Shown: piece after piece, positions 18,381 to 26,650 of the stretch
Layout: each line of letters opens with the position of its first letter
Numbering within the stretch: position 1 is the first letter of the stretch
Assembly (NCBI GenBank): GCA_965214025.1
Contig: CBDCAW010000027.1
Coordinates: 62,001 to 126,000 of the forward strand
Direction of reading: 5' to 3'
Length of the DNA stretch: 64,000 nucleotides
DNA from: Granulosicoccus sp965214025
Lineage (GTDB): Bacteria > Pseudomonadota > Gammaproteobacteria > Granulosicoccales > Granulosicoccaceae
Position numbers and translations under genes: made by a program
The notes under the pieces: model-generated
Told to the model about the DNA's origin: nothing
The model's database searches: none
The model's input: the letters and a program-made list of their open reading frames with translations, nothing else

Positions 18381-19934
18381 ATGCAGATAGCCCGCATTCT
18401 GGAGGCGTCGGTCGAGCGTTACCCCGACCACATCGCCCTCATCTTCGAAGACAGGCGGTGGACCTACGCCGAGTGGTCCGCTCGCATCCGTCGTTTCGCA
18501 CAGGCACTGTCGGATCTGGGCGTACGGCCAGGTGACCGGGTGGCCTTCTACGTCTCGACTTCGGAAAATTCGGTGACGACCTATCTCGCCTGCCAGGTCC
18601 TCGGCGCGGTCGCTGTGCCGTTGAATTTCCGGCTCAGCCCGGGTGAGGCAACCTACGTCATTCAGGACAGTGGCGCTCGGGTACTCATCTATGGCCGCCA
18701 CCTGATCGACAGCGCACTGAAGATCGCAAGCGAGATTCGTTCCGTTCACGACTACATCTGCTGTGCGTACGATCCGGTCCACGTACCGGAAGGGCATCTT
18801 CACTTCGACACGCTGGCCGAAGAGACCACTGATCGTGCCGAGCCGCGACCGATCAGTGACGGTGCCGACATCTCGGCGCTGGTCTATACCTCGGGTACCA
18901 CGGGTCGCGCCAAAGGCGTGATTCACACGCATGCCAACGATATCTCGATTGCCATGAACTGCGTGATGGAATACGGGCTCTCGCATCGCGACCGTGCGCT
19001 GCACATCGCACCGCTGTACCACGTCGGCGGCATGCAGGCGTTCTTCCTGCCGCATGTGATGGTCGGCGCGACGAACGTTCTGCTGGGTCGCTACGACGCC
19101 GAGAAAACGCTTGAGATCATCGGTTCGGAGAACATCACCACGCTGTTCGCGGTGCCGACGCAAATTCAGGGGATGCTGTTCCACCCCAGGTTCCGCGAGT
19201 TCGACAAGTCACGCCTGCGCCTGATCACGACCGGTGGCGCCGCGATCGCCTCGGCCACCCTGAGCCGTGTGATCGATGAGTTCTGCCCGAACATCTTCAA
19301 CGGCTATGGCATGACCGAGGCATCGTTGACGCTGATCCTGCACCCGGCGGACGCGCTCCGCAAACTCGGCTCCTGCGGCAAGCCGACCCTGATCTCGGAG
19401 TGTCGGGTAATCGAGGCGGGAACCGATACGCCACCGTCGGCGACGGTAGGCGCCGGTGAGATCGGGCAGCTCATCGTGCGCGGCCCACAGGCGATGACGG
19501 GCTACTGGAACAACCCGTTCGAAACCTCGAAGAAGCTGCGCGCCGGCTGGATCTACACCGGTGACCTGTTCTCGATCGACGCAGAAGGCTTCTATACCTT
19601 CCATGGCCGTGCCGATGACATGATCATCTCGGGCGGTGAGAACATCTACCCGCGTGAGGTCGAAGAGGTTCTCTACCGCTGCCCCGGCGTTCAGGAGGCG
19701 GCCGTTCTCGGCCTGCCCGACGAGAAGTGGGGTCAGATCGTGGCTGCCTACGTCGTGGCCGACGGCCGGCAACTGAGCGCGCAGACGCTCGACGCGTACT
19801 GCAAGTCGAGTGACGCGCTGGCGCCCTACAAGCGCCCCAAGCGCTATGTGTTTCTCGACACGCTACCGACCAACCCCAGTGGCAAGGTGCTCAAGCGCGA
19901 GCTGCTGAACACAACCGACGGGAATCCGGCATGA
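18381..19934 (+). CDS. AMP-forming acyl-CoA ligase
   Basis: A 517-residue member of the ANL superfamily that activates a carboxylate as acyl-AMP and then acyl-CoA. Motifs: P-loop YTSGTTGRAKG near residue 173, YGMTEASL near 308, WIYTGDLF near 390, GRADDMIISGGENIYP, and the catalytic lysine in NPSGKVLKREL near the C-terminus. ATG 18381 lies 11 bases after the dehydrogenase stop. Next to an acyl-CoA dehydrogenase and two crotonases it parallels CaiC of carnitine metabolism, but the acid activated is not identifiable from sequence. Confidence 0.92.
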   Translation: MQIARILEASVERYPDHIALIFEDRRWTYAEWSARIRRFAQALSDLGVRPGDRVAFYVSTSENSVTTYLACQVLGAVAVPLNFRLSPGEATYVIQDSGARVLIYGRHLIDSALKIASEIRSVHDYICCAYDPVHVPEGHLHFDTLAEETTDRAEPRPISDGADISALVYTSGTTGRAKGVIHTHANDISIAMNCVMEYGLSHRDRALHIAPLYHVGGMQAFFLPHVMVGATNVLLGRYDAEKTLEIIGSENITTLFAVPTQIQGMLFHPRFREFDKSRLRLITTGGAAIASATLSRVIDEFCPNIFNGYGMTEASLTLILHPADALRKLGSCGKPTLISECRVIEAGTDTPPSATVGAGEIGQLIVRGPQAMTGYWNNPFETSKKLRAGWIYTGDLFSIDAEGFYTFHGRADDMIISGGENIYPREVEEVLYRCPGVQEAAVLGLPDEKWGQIVAAYVVADGRQLSAQTLDAYCKSSDALAPYKRPKRYVFLDTLPTNPSGKVLKRELLNTTDGNPA

Positions 19935-20731
19935 CCGATAAACTACTCTACGAGCAGGATGGGCATGTCGCCACTGTCACTTTCAACATGCCGCAGACAC
20001 GCAATGCGCTGACCGACCAGGATCTGTGCGGCGCTATCGTCGAGACGATGCAGCGGATCAATGAGGACCAATCGGTACGCTGCGCCATCGTCACCGGTGC
20101 TGGCAAGGCTTTTTCCTCAGGTGGTAATCTCAAGCATATGCAGGAGAAGCGATCGATCTTCGGCGGTGATGCGCTCGATGCGAGGGACGGCTATCGCCGT
20201 GGCATCCAGCAGGTCGCCCGAGCGATGTGGGAATGTGAGGTGCCTCTGATCGCCGCCGTCAACGGTCCCGCCTACGGCGCTGGCTGCGATACGACCTGCC
20301 TGTGCGATATCCGCATCGCTTCGACAGCCGCGACCTTCGCCGAAAACTTCGTGCGCGTCGGCCTGATATCGGGCGATGGCGGCGCCTGGCTGCTGCCGCG
20401 ACAGGTGGGGCTCAGTCGCGCTGCGGAGATGACCTTCACTGCCGAGCCGGTGGATGCTGCGACGGCTCTCGATTGGGGGCTGGTCTCGTCAGTCGTCGAG
20501 CCCGAGGAGCTGCTGCCCGAGGCGAAGCGGTTGGCGGCGCGCATCGTCAAGAACCCACCGCGCCAGTTGCGGCTGGCCAAGCGGCTGTTGCGCGAAGGGC
20601 TCAACACGCGCCTGGACACGATGCTCGAGTTGGCCGCGGCCTATCAGGGTGCCTGCCATCAGACGCAGGATCACAAGGAAGCGGTAGACTCGCTGCTCGA
20701 CAAGCGCGATGCGGTATTCACCGGGCACTGA
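19931..20731 (+). CDS. Enoyl-CoA hydratase/isomerase family protein (first)
   Basis: A 266-residue crotonase. Its ATG overlaps the ligase stop as ATGA, so translation is coupled. Oxyanion-hole segments are GAGKAFSSGGNLKHM and VNGPAYGAGCDTTCLCD. At the position where many hydratases carry the Pro-Glu acid the sequence reads NFVRVGL, so one of the two usual catalytic glutamates seems missing; it may be an isomerase, lyase or hydrolase of the crotonase fold instead of a classical hydratase. It belongs to the putative quaternary-amine catabolic operon. Confidence 0.88.
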   Translation: MTDKLLYEQDGHVATVTFNMPQTRNALTDQDLCGAIVETMQRINEDQSVRCAIVTGAGKAFSSGGNLKHMQEKRSIFGGDALDARDGYRRGIQQVARAMWECEVPLIAAVNGPAYGAGCDTTCLCDIRIASTAATFAENFVRVGLISGDGGAWLLPRQVGLSRAAEMTFTAEPVDAATALDWGLVSSVVEPEELLPEAKRLAARIVKNPPRQLRLAKRLLREGLNTRLDTMLELAAAYQGACHQTQDHKEAVDSLLDKRDAVFTGH

Positions 20732-20821
20732 TATGCAGCAGGTACTGATACGCGGCGGAGAGTCACCGTTGCGGCAACCAACTCGCCGGCACCGATCGCC
20801 GGCACCAAAAGGAGACAGGGC

Positions 20822-21592
20822 ATGAGCGAGCTGGTGCTGTACGAGAACCGCGATCAGGCAGCCATACTGACGCTGAATCGGCCGAAGCAACGCAATGCCA
20901 TCAATGCCGCGATGGCGGATGCCCTGCGCGATGCGCTGAACCGCTTCGAGGCGGACGAGACCGCTCGGGTCGGCATACTGGCAGGTGCCGGCGACGTGTT
21001 CTGCGCGGGAATGGATCTGAAGGCGTTCATCGACGGCGAGGGTGATGCCGTTCTGTTCGGCGAAAATCGCTTTGCAGGCTTTGTCGATGCCACGCGCACC
21101 AAGCCGATGATCGCGGCGGTCGAGGGTCCGGCACTGGCTGGCGGCTTCGAGCTGGCGCTTGCCTGCGACCTGATGGTGGCGAGTGAAAATGCACTATTCG
21201 GTTTGCCGGAGGTCGGCGTCGGTATCTTTGCCTGCGCTGGCGGCCCGTTCCGACTGGCACGCCGTATACCGCCCGCCAAGGCGATGGAGCTTGCCCTGAC
21301 CGGCCACCGGCTGTCGGGGGAGGACGCTCGCGACATCGGGCTCGTGAACCGCCTCACACCGCCCGGTGGCGCACTCGATGCCGCCATCGACGTGGCGCGA
21401 GACATCGCGCGCAATGCACCGCTGGGAATTGCCGCGACACTCGCCTTGATACGTGCAGCGCTCGTCAGAGAGGAACCCGACCTGTGGGAACTGTCGGACC
21501 GTCTCTGGCAGGACGTTGCCGCTTCGGAGGATGCCACCGAGGGCCCACGCGCCTTCGCCGAGAAACGTCGACCGAACTGGCAGGGGCGGTAG
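20822..21592 (+). CDS. Enoyl-CoA hydratase/isomerase family protein (second)
   Basis: A 256-residue crotonase with oxyanion-hole segments GAGDVFCAGMDLKAF and VEGPALAGGFELALACD. It keeps the catalytic-type Glu in GLPEVGVGI (E130). ATG 20822 has a strong AAAGGAG site. A 90-bp gap separates it from the first crotonase, so an internal promoter is possible. Two crotonases with different acid residues in one operon suggest two successive steps (for instance hydration and a second elimination or hydrolysis). Confidence 0.9.
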   Translation: MSELVLYENRDQAAILTLNRPKQRNAINAAMADALRDALNRFEADETARVGILAGAGDVFCAGMDLKAFIDGEGDAVLFGENRFAGFVDATRTKPMIAAVEGPALAGGFELALACDLMVASENALFGLPEVGVGIFACAGGPFRLARRIPPAKAMELALTGHRLSGEDARDIGLVNRLTPPGGALDAAIDVARDIARNAPLGIAATLALIRAALVREEPDLWELSDRLWQDVAASEDATEGPRAFAEKRRPNWQGR

Positions 21593-21598
21593 CCGACC

Positions 21599-23113
21599 AT
21601 GTGTGGATTCATCTGCCTGTGGAACGTCGGTGACGAGCAACTCGCGAAGCGGATGATCGACAAGATCGCCCACCGCGGCCCGGATGCCATGGCCGTGTGC
21701 AGTACCGAGGGTGTTCCGGCTCTGATGGCGCATTGCCGATTGTCGATCATCGGGCCGGAAGATGGCGCACAGCCGATCTACCAGGGACGGGACATCCTGG
21801 TGGCCAATGGCGAAATCTACAACCATGCCGACCTGCGCGCCATACTCGGTGAAAGCGCGTTCGAGACCGAAAGCGACAGCGAGACCATCCTGCATCTGTT
21901 CCGTTCCGGCAAGCTGCGCTGGATCAGTCGGCTCGATGGCATGTTTGCCTTCGTGCTTGCCACGCCACATCGTGTCATAGCAGCCCGCGACCCACTGGGC
22001 ATCAAACCGCTGTACAAGGCTCAGATTGGTGACGGGCTTGCATTCGCGTCGGAACTCAAGGCATTCGACGGCCTGGGGCTCAGCGCCATCGAGTCCATCG
22101 CACCGGGCACGCTGTTCGACAGTGTGGACGGCTCGCGCCAGTGGTATCGCATGCCACAGGGAGCCGTTTCGGCAGACGCCACCGCAGATGTAGGGGCAAC
22201 CGCTCACGAGTTGCGTCTGGTGCTGGAGGAAGCCGTCTCGAAATGGATGGTCGCCGATGTGGAAGTCGGCTCCTTCCTGTCTGGCGGCCTGGACAGTTCC
22301 ATCATCGCAGCTCTTGCGTCGCAGTCCGTGACACACGGTTCGTTGAAAACCTTCGCCGTCGGAACGGCAGGCTCACCCGACCTGCTGGCCGCCAGGCAGG
22401 TGGCTGATCATATCGGCTCGGATCACCACGAGCATGCCTTCACCGCACAGGATGTGGCCGACGCCCTGCCGCATGTGATCTACCATCTGGAGAGCAGCGA
22501 TGTCGATCTGGTCAGAAGCGCGATACCGACCCTGTTCGCGGCGCGTCTGGCACGACGGCACGTCAAGGCCGTACTGACCGGCGAGGGGGCAGACGAGCTG
22601 TTTGCCGGCTATGCCTATCACCAGGCCTATGTCGACGATCCGCGTGCCCTGGCCGATGAACTGACCCGCAGTCTCGGCACCATGCACAACATCAACCTGC
22701 AACGCGTCGATCGGGTGACCATGTCCGAAAGTCTGGAAGCCCGCACACCATTTCTCGATCGCGATCTGATCGACGTCGCGCAGTCGATACCGGCGGCGCT
22801 CAAGCTCTGCCGAACCACTCCGGATTCGCCGGATTCGACCGGGCCGATCACCGAGAAGTGGATCCTGCGCAAGGCCTGCAGCGATCTGCTGCCGCACTCG
22901 CTGGTGTGGCGGAAGAAGGCCCAGTTCGACGAGGGCTCGGGCACCGTGAGTGCACTGCAGGAGGCCTTGCAACTGCTGACCGGTGAGAGTGGTACGGTCG
23001 ATCGGGACACCGAGGCTGCACTGTACACACGGATTCTTCGAGCGCAGTTCGAGGAGCCCGACATGATTCTGGCCAATGCCGGTTCCTGGGAGGCGGATCG
23101 CGTGACGGTGTAG
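21599..23113 (+). CDS. Asparagine synthase-type (glutamine-hydrolysing) amidotransferase
   Basis: A 504-residue AsnB-family protein. Cys2 (MCGFICLW) is the class II glutaminase nucleophile, with HRGPDAM, LSIIGPEDGAQP and NGEIYNHADLR. The synthetase domain has the PPi loop SGGLDSS near residue 230 and GEGADELFAGY. It is shorter than E. coli AsnB (554) but complete. ATG 21599 lies six bases after the crotonase stop, so it is probably in the same operon. It could make ordinary asparagine or amidate a pathway carboxylate; the nearby C-N hydrolase makes the second idea worth testing. No choice can be made from sequence. Confidence 0.88.
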   Translation: MCGFICLWNVGDEQLAKRMIDKIAHRGPDAMAVCSTEGVPALMAHCRLSIIGPEDGAQPIYQGRDILVANGEIYNHADLRAILGESAFETESDSETILHLFRSGKLRWISRLDGMFAFVLATPHRVIAARDPLGIKPLYKAQIGDGLAFASELKAFDGLGLSAIESIAPGTLFDSVDGSRQWYRMPQGAVSADATADVGATAHELRLVLEEAVSKWMVADVEVGSFLSGGLDSSIIAALASQSVTHGSLKTFAVGTAGSPDLLAARQVADHIGSDHHEHAFTAQDVADALPHVIYHLESSDVDLVRSAIPTLFAARLARRHVKAVLTGEGADELFAGYAYHQAYVDDPRALADELTRSLGTMHNINLQRVDRVTMSESLEARTPFLDRDLIDVAQSIPAALKLCRTTPDSPDSTGPITEKWILRKACSDLLPHSLVWRKKAQFDEGSGTVSALQEALQLLTGESGTVDRDTEAALYTRILRAQFEEPDMILANAGSWEADRVTV

Positions 23114-23174
23114 GTTGGGCCGTGCCGATAGCTCGCATCGACATCTATCGCCGTTCATCACGCAAGGAGCTGCC

Positions 23175-24218
23175 ATGAGAGCCGTGCTCTACGAATCCTT
23201 CTCCGGCAAGCCCGGTCTGGCCAACGTGCCTGACCCCTCGCCCGAGCCACACGGCGTCGTCGTACGGGTCGAGGCAACCGGCTTGTGCCGCAGCGACTGG
23301 CACGGTTGGATGGGCCACGATCCGAACATCGCGCTGCCCCATGTTCCGGGGCACGAGCTTGCAGGCGTGGTCGAGGCGGTGGGCAAGCGGGTGACCCGTT
23401 GGAAGCCCGGGCACCGTGTAACCGTGCCCTTCGTCGGAGGCTGCGGTGCGTGTACCGAGTGCCGCGCCGGGCATCAGCAGGTCTGCGACAACCAGTTTCA
23501 ACCGGGTTTTACCCACTGGGGCTCGTTCGCCGAGTTCGTGTCGATACACCAGGCGGACCTGAATCTCGTCGCGTTGCCGGAAGTCATGGATTTCGCGACC
23601 GCGGCAAGCCTCGGCTGCCGATTCGCCACGTCGTTCCGCGCGATCGTGGATCAGGGAAAGACACGGCCCGGGCAATGGGTTGCCGTGCATGGGTGCGGCG
23701 GCGTGGGCCTCTCTGCCATCATGATTGCCAACGCAATCGGTGCCAACGTGGTCGCTGTCGATATCGCAGACGACAAGCTGGCGTTGGCCAGCGCTCTGGG
23801 CGCGGTCACGACGATAAACGCAAACTCGGTCGCCAATGCAGCGGAAGCCGTCATCGACGTGACGAAGGGTGGCGCGCATGTATCGCTCGACGCTCTCGGC
23901 CATCCCGTGACCTGCTTCAACTCGATCTACAACTTGCGCAAGCGCGGCACGCACGTGCAGGTCGGACTGATGCTGGGTGATCACAGCACACCGTCTGTCC
24001 CGATGCACAAGGTTATCGCCGACGAGCTTGAAATTCTGGGTAGCCACGGGATGCCGGCACACCGTTACGACACGATGCTGGCCATGGTGCTGTCCGGGAA
24101 ACTGCTGCCGGAACAGTTGATCGGAGAGCGGATAACCCTTGCGGACTCGATCGACGCGCTGATGAACATGGATAAGTTCCAGGCAATCGGTGCAACGGTG
24201 ATCACCGATTTCGCGTGA
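23175..24218 (+). CDS. Zinc-dependent alcohol dehydrogenase (MDR family)
   Basis: A 347-residue medium-chain dehydrogenase. Catalytic zinc ligands C38 (GLCRSDWHG) and H60-E61 (PGHELAG); structural zinc cysteines in GGCGACTECRAGHQQVC; NAD(P)-binding loop VHGCGGVGLSA with the acidic VDIAD that favours NAD. ATG 23175 has AAGGAG eight bases upstream; the frame extends to 23115 but that part overlaps the intergenic spacer. It is the last gene of the same-strand run from 10956, 61 bp after the AsnB gene. It oxidises an alcohol or reduces an aldehyde; the substrate is unknown. Confidence 0.9.
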   Translation: MRAVLYESFSGKPGLANVPDPSPEPHGVVVRVEATGLCRSDWHGWMGHDPNIALPHVPGHELAGVVEAVGKRVTRWKPGHRVTVPFVGGCGACTECRAGHQQVCDNQFQPGFTHWGSFAEFVSIHQADLNLVALPEVMDFATAASLGCRFATSFRAIVDQGKTRPGQWVAVHGCGGVGLSAIMIANAIGANVVAVDIADDKLALASALGAVTTINANSVANAAEAVIDVTKGGAHVSLDALGHPVTCFNSIYNLRKRGTHVQVGLMLGDHSTPSVPMHKVIADELEILGSHGMPAHRYDTMLAMVLSGKLLPEQLIGERITLADSIDALMNMDKFQAIGATVITDFA

Positions 24219-24396
24219 GGTGTGCTCCTTCCGATCGGGTCAGACAACGAAGGAACCGTGCTGTTCGTCGTCATGCCGATCAGGCTTCTGATCCGGCTCC
24301 TGCACGCGTGGCCATCGCGATCGTGATGTCTGCACTATCGACCTTGAGCCTTGTTCGCATCGCCGGCCGATATCTCGATATGGCTGCCCGCACGAG

Positions 24397-24765
24397 GTGA
24401 GTCTCTGCATCACTATCGGAGCGGTGGTTACCAGCCTGTCGATCAGCTCCTTCACGCTGGCTTGGACACACTCGGTGGAACAGGTGCGCTGGGAAGAGGA
24501 CTGGGAGATTCGAGCAAGCTTGCTGGAGCTTGTCGAGGCACGGATAAAAGGCTCGGGTGCCGGCATGGAACCGGGGGAATCGGCGCAGCTCAGAGGTGGC
24601 TGGTGGGTATGGCAACCCGATACACCACCACTGCCTGAGCTGCACCTGGCCGCTTCGGGTGCAACCGGTGCCGGCTGGTCCTTGTGCGATGCCAGTGAGT
24701 GCAGAGCGCTGGGCGGCAACGGCGCTGACGATATCGAACTCAAAGCGTGCCGTAGTGCGCGATAG
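24397..24765 (+). CDS. DUF1850 family protein, orphan
   Basis: A 122-residue protein that I recognise from the characteristic DUF1850 blocks: FTLAWTHSVEQVRWEEDW, then VEARIKGSGAGMEP, then RGGWWVW and PPLPELHLA. An N-terminal hydrophobic stretch (residues 4-22) may be a signal or anchor. DUF1850 genes normally sit inside TAXI-TRAP operons, where they are thought to assist the transporter; here the nearest TAXI system is 14 kb away. The only start is GTG 24397, whose GTGA overlaps the stop of a short unrecognised frame (24215-24400) with a hydrophobic stretch, perhaps the remains of a lost partner. Confidence 0.75.
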   Translation: MSLCITIGAVVTSLSISSFTLAWTHSVEQVRWEEDWEIRASLLELVEARIKGSGAGMEPGESAQLRGGWWVWQPDTPPLPELHLAASGATGAGWSLCDASECRALGGNGADDIELKACRSAR

Positions 24766-24804
24766 GCTCTCGGCGTTACCTTCTGGAAGCCAAGCCTGGC
24801 TCTT

Positions 24805-25500
24805 TCATCCCACAGGCTGCAACCGGTGCTGATAATCGCTCACCAGCAGGTGGACCGGGTCAGCGTCTTCCTCGATGTCGGAAAACCGGCCGATCGGTTC
24901 GCGAAACCAGTTGTCGTTGCGATCATCGTTGACCGTGGAGACCTCACCTATCAGCACATCTGCCCCCTCGCCCCAGAAGGCATGCCAGACGCCTGGCATC
25001 AGCGTAACGCTCTCGCCCGGCGCCAGCAGCAGCTTGCCACCCGCCGGCAGTGTGCGCAGCATGCCATCGCAGGGCACTGCGACCGTGGCGCTTTCGTCAA
25101 TTTCCCCATCGGCATTTGGCGCGAACAGCTCGATGACCAGTGTGCCCCCGCCGCGGTTGATGATGTCTTCGGCCTTCTGATAGTGCCGATGCATCGGACT
25201 GAGCTGATCCTGCCTCGAGATCATGATCTTCTCGGCGTACAACATGCCCTGCCCCGCTTTCAGATCCGCCTGGCGGCCGTTACGCACCGTGAACAGGAAC
25301 AGGCCCAGCTCGTCGAAGCGGTCCTGGCCGTAATCGGTGATGTCCCAGCCCAGGCCGGCATTCACGATACCGCCCACCGATTCGCCACCGTTCTGCAACT
25401 GCTCGGGCGTCAGGTACGCGAACGGCGGCAGAAAGTAACCGAACGAGCGGATGAAAGCCTCGCCCTCGAGCAGGATATCGTTGATCTGTGAACGCTTCAT
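24805..25500 (-). CDS. D-lyxose isomerase-like cupin (DUF1498)
   Basis: A 231-residue cupin of the D-lyxose ketol-isomerase family. The manganese-binding pattern H-x-H-x4-E is visible in MHRHYQKAE near residue 100, and a later histidine in GVWHAFWG near 170 completes the site; in E. coli the equivalent residues are H103, H105, E110 and H171. The start MKRSQINDILLEGEAFIRSFGYFLPPFA matches the family. ATG 25500 lies 81 bases after the HAD gene on the same strand. Family members interconvert D-lyxose/D-xylulose or D-mannose/D-fructose. A ribulokinase-like gene is present at 45.7 kb but not linked. Confidence 0.85.
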   Translation of the reverse strand: MKRSQINDILLEGEAFIRSFGYFLPPFAYLTPEQLQNGGESVGGIVNAGLGWDITDYGQDRFDELGLFLFTVRNGRQADLKAGQGMLYAEKIMISRQDQLSPMHRHYQKAEDIINRGGGTLVIELFAPNADGEIDESATVAVPCDGMLRTLPAGGKLLLAPGESVTLMPGVWHAFWGEGADVLIGEVSTVNDDRNDNWFREPIGRFSDIEEDADPVHLLVSDYQHRLQPVG

Positions 25501-25581
25501 GGTGATTCCATGAGAAGAAGATGGCGGGAAATCGCACCGTGGAGAGGACGCCGCAGCCCCAGTGTTTCCGTCGCGAGACGC

Positions 25582-26328
25582 CTAGGCACACTCGGATACG
25601 CAACTCGCCAAGCGCTCCAGCGTGACCATGCCATGGTCGAGTATGAGCGTACCCGAAAACTGCCGGGCGGATTTGCCCGGATCACCCAGGTGGCTTACGC
25701 AGGCAAGCGCGCGCGAGAAGTCCTGATCGACACTGAATTCATTGGGTGTGCCCACACACGCTACCCCGGCATCATCGGCGGCACGCATACAGGTTTCGGT
25801 ATCCTCGATAGCGACCGTCGCCGCCGGCTCACAGGCCATGCTGCGCAGGGCTGCCTCGTAGACCCGTGATCCCGGGGTACGACCGAACAGGCCGGTTCGA
25901 TTGACCACGACGTCGAAGCGTTGCAGGGCGAACGGCGAGCCGACGGCTGCCTCCACACCCTGTAGATCGCACTGCCCGGACACACAGACAAGCCCGAGCT
26001 TCACACCCGCTGAATCAGCTTCGTCCATCAGCCGCAACACACCGGGTCTGACCTTGCTGAACCCATCTTGCACCAGTGACTCCAGGATGCGATTCTGCTG
26101 CCACCGGATGCGGTCGGCCACATCCCAGTCCAGCGTGTACCTCATGACATTCTCGGCATACCAGCAAAGACGACGCTGAGTGCCGAAGATGCGCTGCAGC
26201 CTCGCGAAGGTCTGCCGGCTCCAGAACCAATCCAGACCGGTTTCGTCGAATGCCTGATTGAAGGCCTCCAACTGCAGTTCAGACGTATCGCAGACGCTAT
26301 CGATCGAACCGAATATCAGAGCTTCCAC
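25582..26328 (-). CDS. HAD-like protein lacking the catalytic nucleophile (CbbY/phosphoglucomutase-like)
   Basis: A 248-residue haloacid-dehalogenase-fold protein. Motif I reads ALIFGSIDSVCDT where active enzymes have F-D-x-D-G-T; both essential aspartates are gone. Motif II (VCVSGQC), a basic residue at motif III (FGRTPGSRVYEAAL) and acidic motif IV (VAIEDTETC) remain, so the fold is conserved. GTG 26328 follows AGGAG at eight bases and is preferred; the open frame continues to 26409 without sense. It is upstream of, and probably co-transcribed with, the D-lyxose-isomerase-like gene. Likely a pseudo-phosphatase or sugar-phosphate-binding protein; the role is unknown. Confidence 0.78.
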   Translation of the reverse strand: MEALIFGSIDSVCDTSELQLEAFNQAFDETGLDWFWSRQTFARLQRIFGTQRRLCWYAENVMRYTLDWDVADRIRWQQNRILESLVQDGFSKVRPGVLRLMDEADSAGVKLGLVCVSGQCDLQGVEAAVGSPFALQRFDVVVNRTGLFGRTPGSRVYEAALRSMACEPAATVAIEDTETCMRAADDAGVACVGTPNEFSVDQDFSRALACVSHLGDPGKSARQFSGTLILDHGMVTLERLASCVSECA

Positions 26329-26650
26329 GGTGCTTGCTCCTACGCAAGAGGGCGGGTTGCCACGCCTGCAGCGCCCCGTGGGTCCGGCCATGGGTCCGGA
26401 ACCTGACACGCCTGGCTATCACGCTGGTTCAGGAACGCCACGGCGTCTCAGGCCACTTGCCGACACGATTACCTCGATCACTCCAGAATCACATTTACCG
26501 GGCAGGTGGCATGGCGCACCACCCGCACAGAATTCGAACCGATCCGGAAATCCCCGATCGTGCCGATGCGTTCTGAAGGCTATTCAACCTTGTACTACCG
26601 ACGGTATAACAATACTGCACCGAAGCCAACAGGTTATTGTGCGGCAAGCA
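26329..26650. other. Intergenic region upstream of the HAD/isomerase pair
   Basis: 322 bp between the LysR 3' end and the HAD start, likely holding the promoter for the two minus-strand genes. It contains a perfect palindrome TACCG-A-CGGTA at 26596-26606 next to TATAAC, a possible regulator site. No gene was recognised; the short frames look like shadows. Confidence 0.35.

Noticed and set aside
24215..24400. 61-residue frame with a hydrophobic stretch ending in the GTGA overlap before the DUF1850 gene
   Set aside because: No recognised family, a start inside the alcohol dehydrogenase end and an Arg-rich first half; mentioned only as a possible relic.
26525..26560. T-loop-like GGTTCGAATTC on the minus strand
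   Set aside because: The flanking five bases do not pair and no upstream cloverleaf is present.
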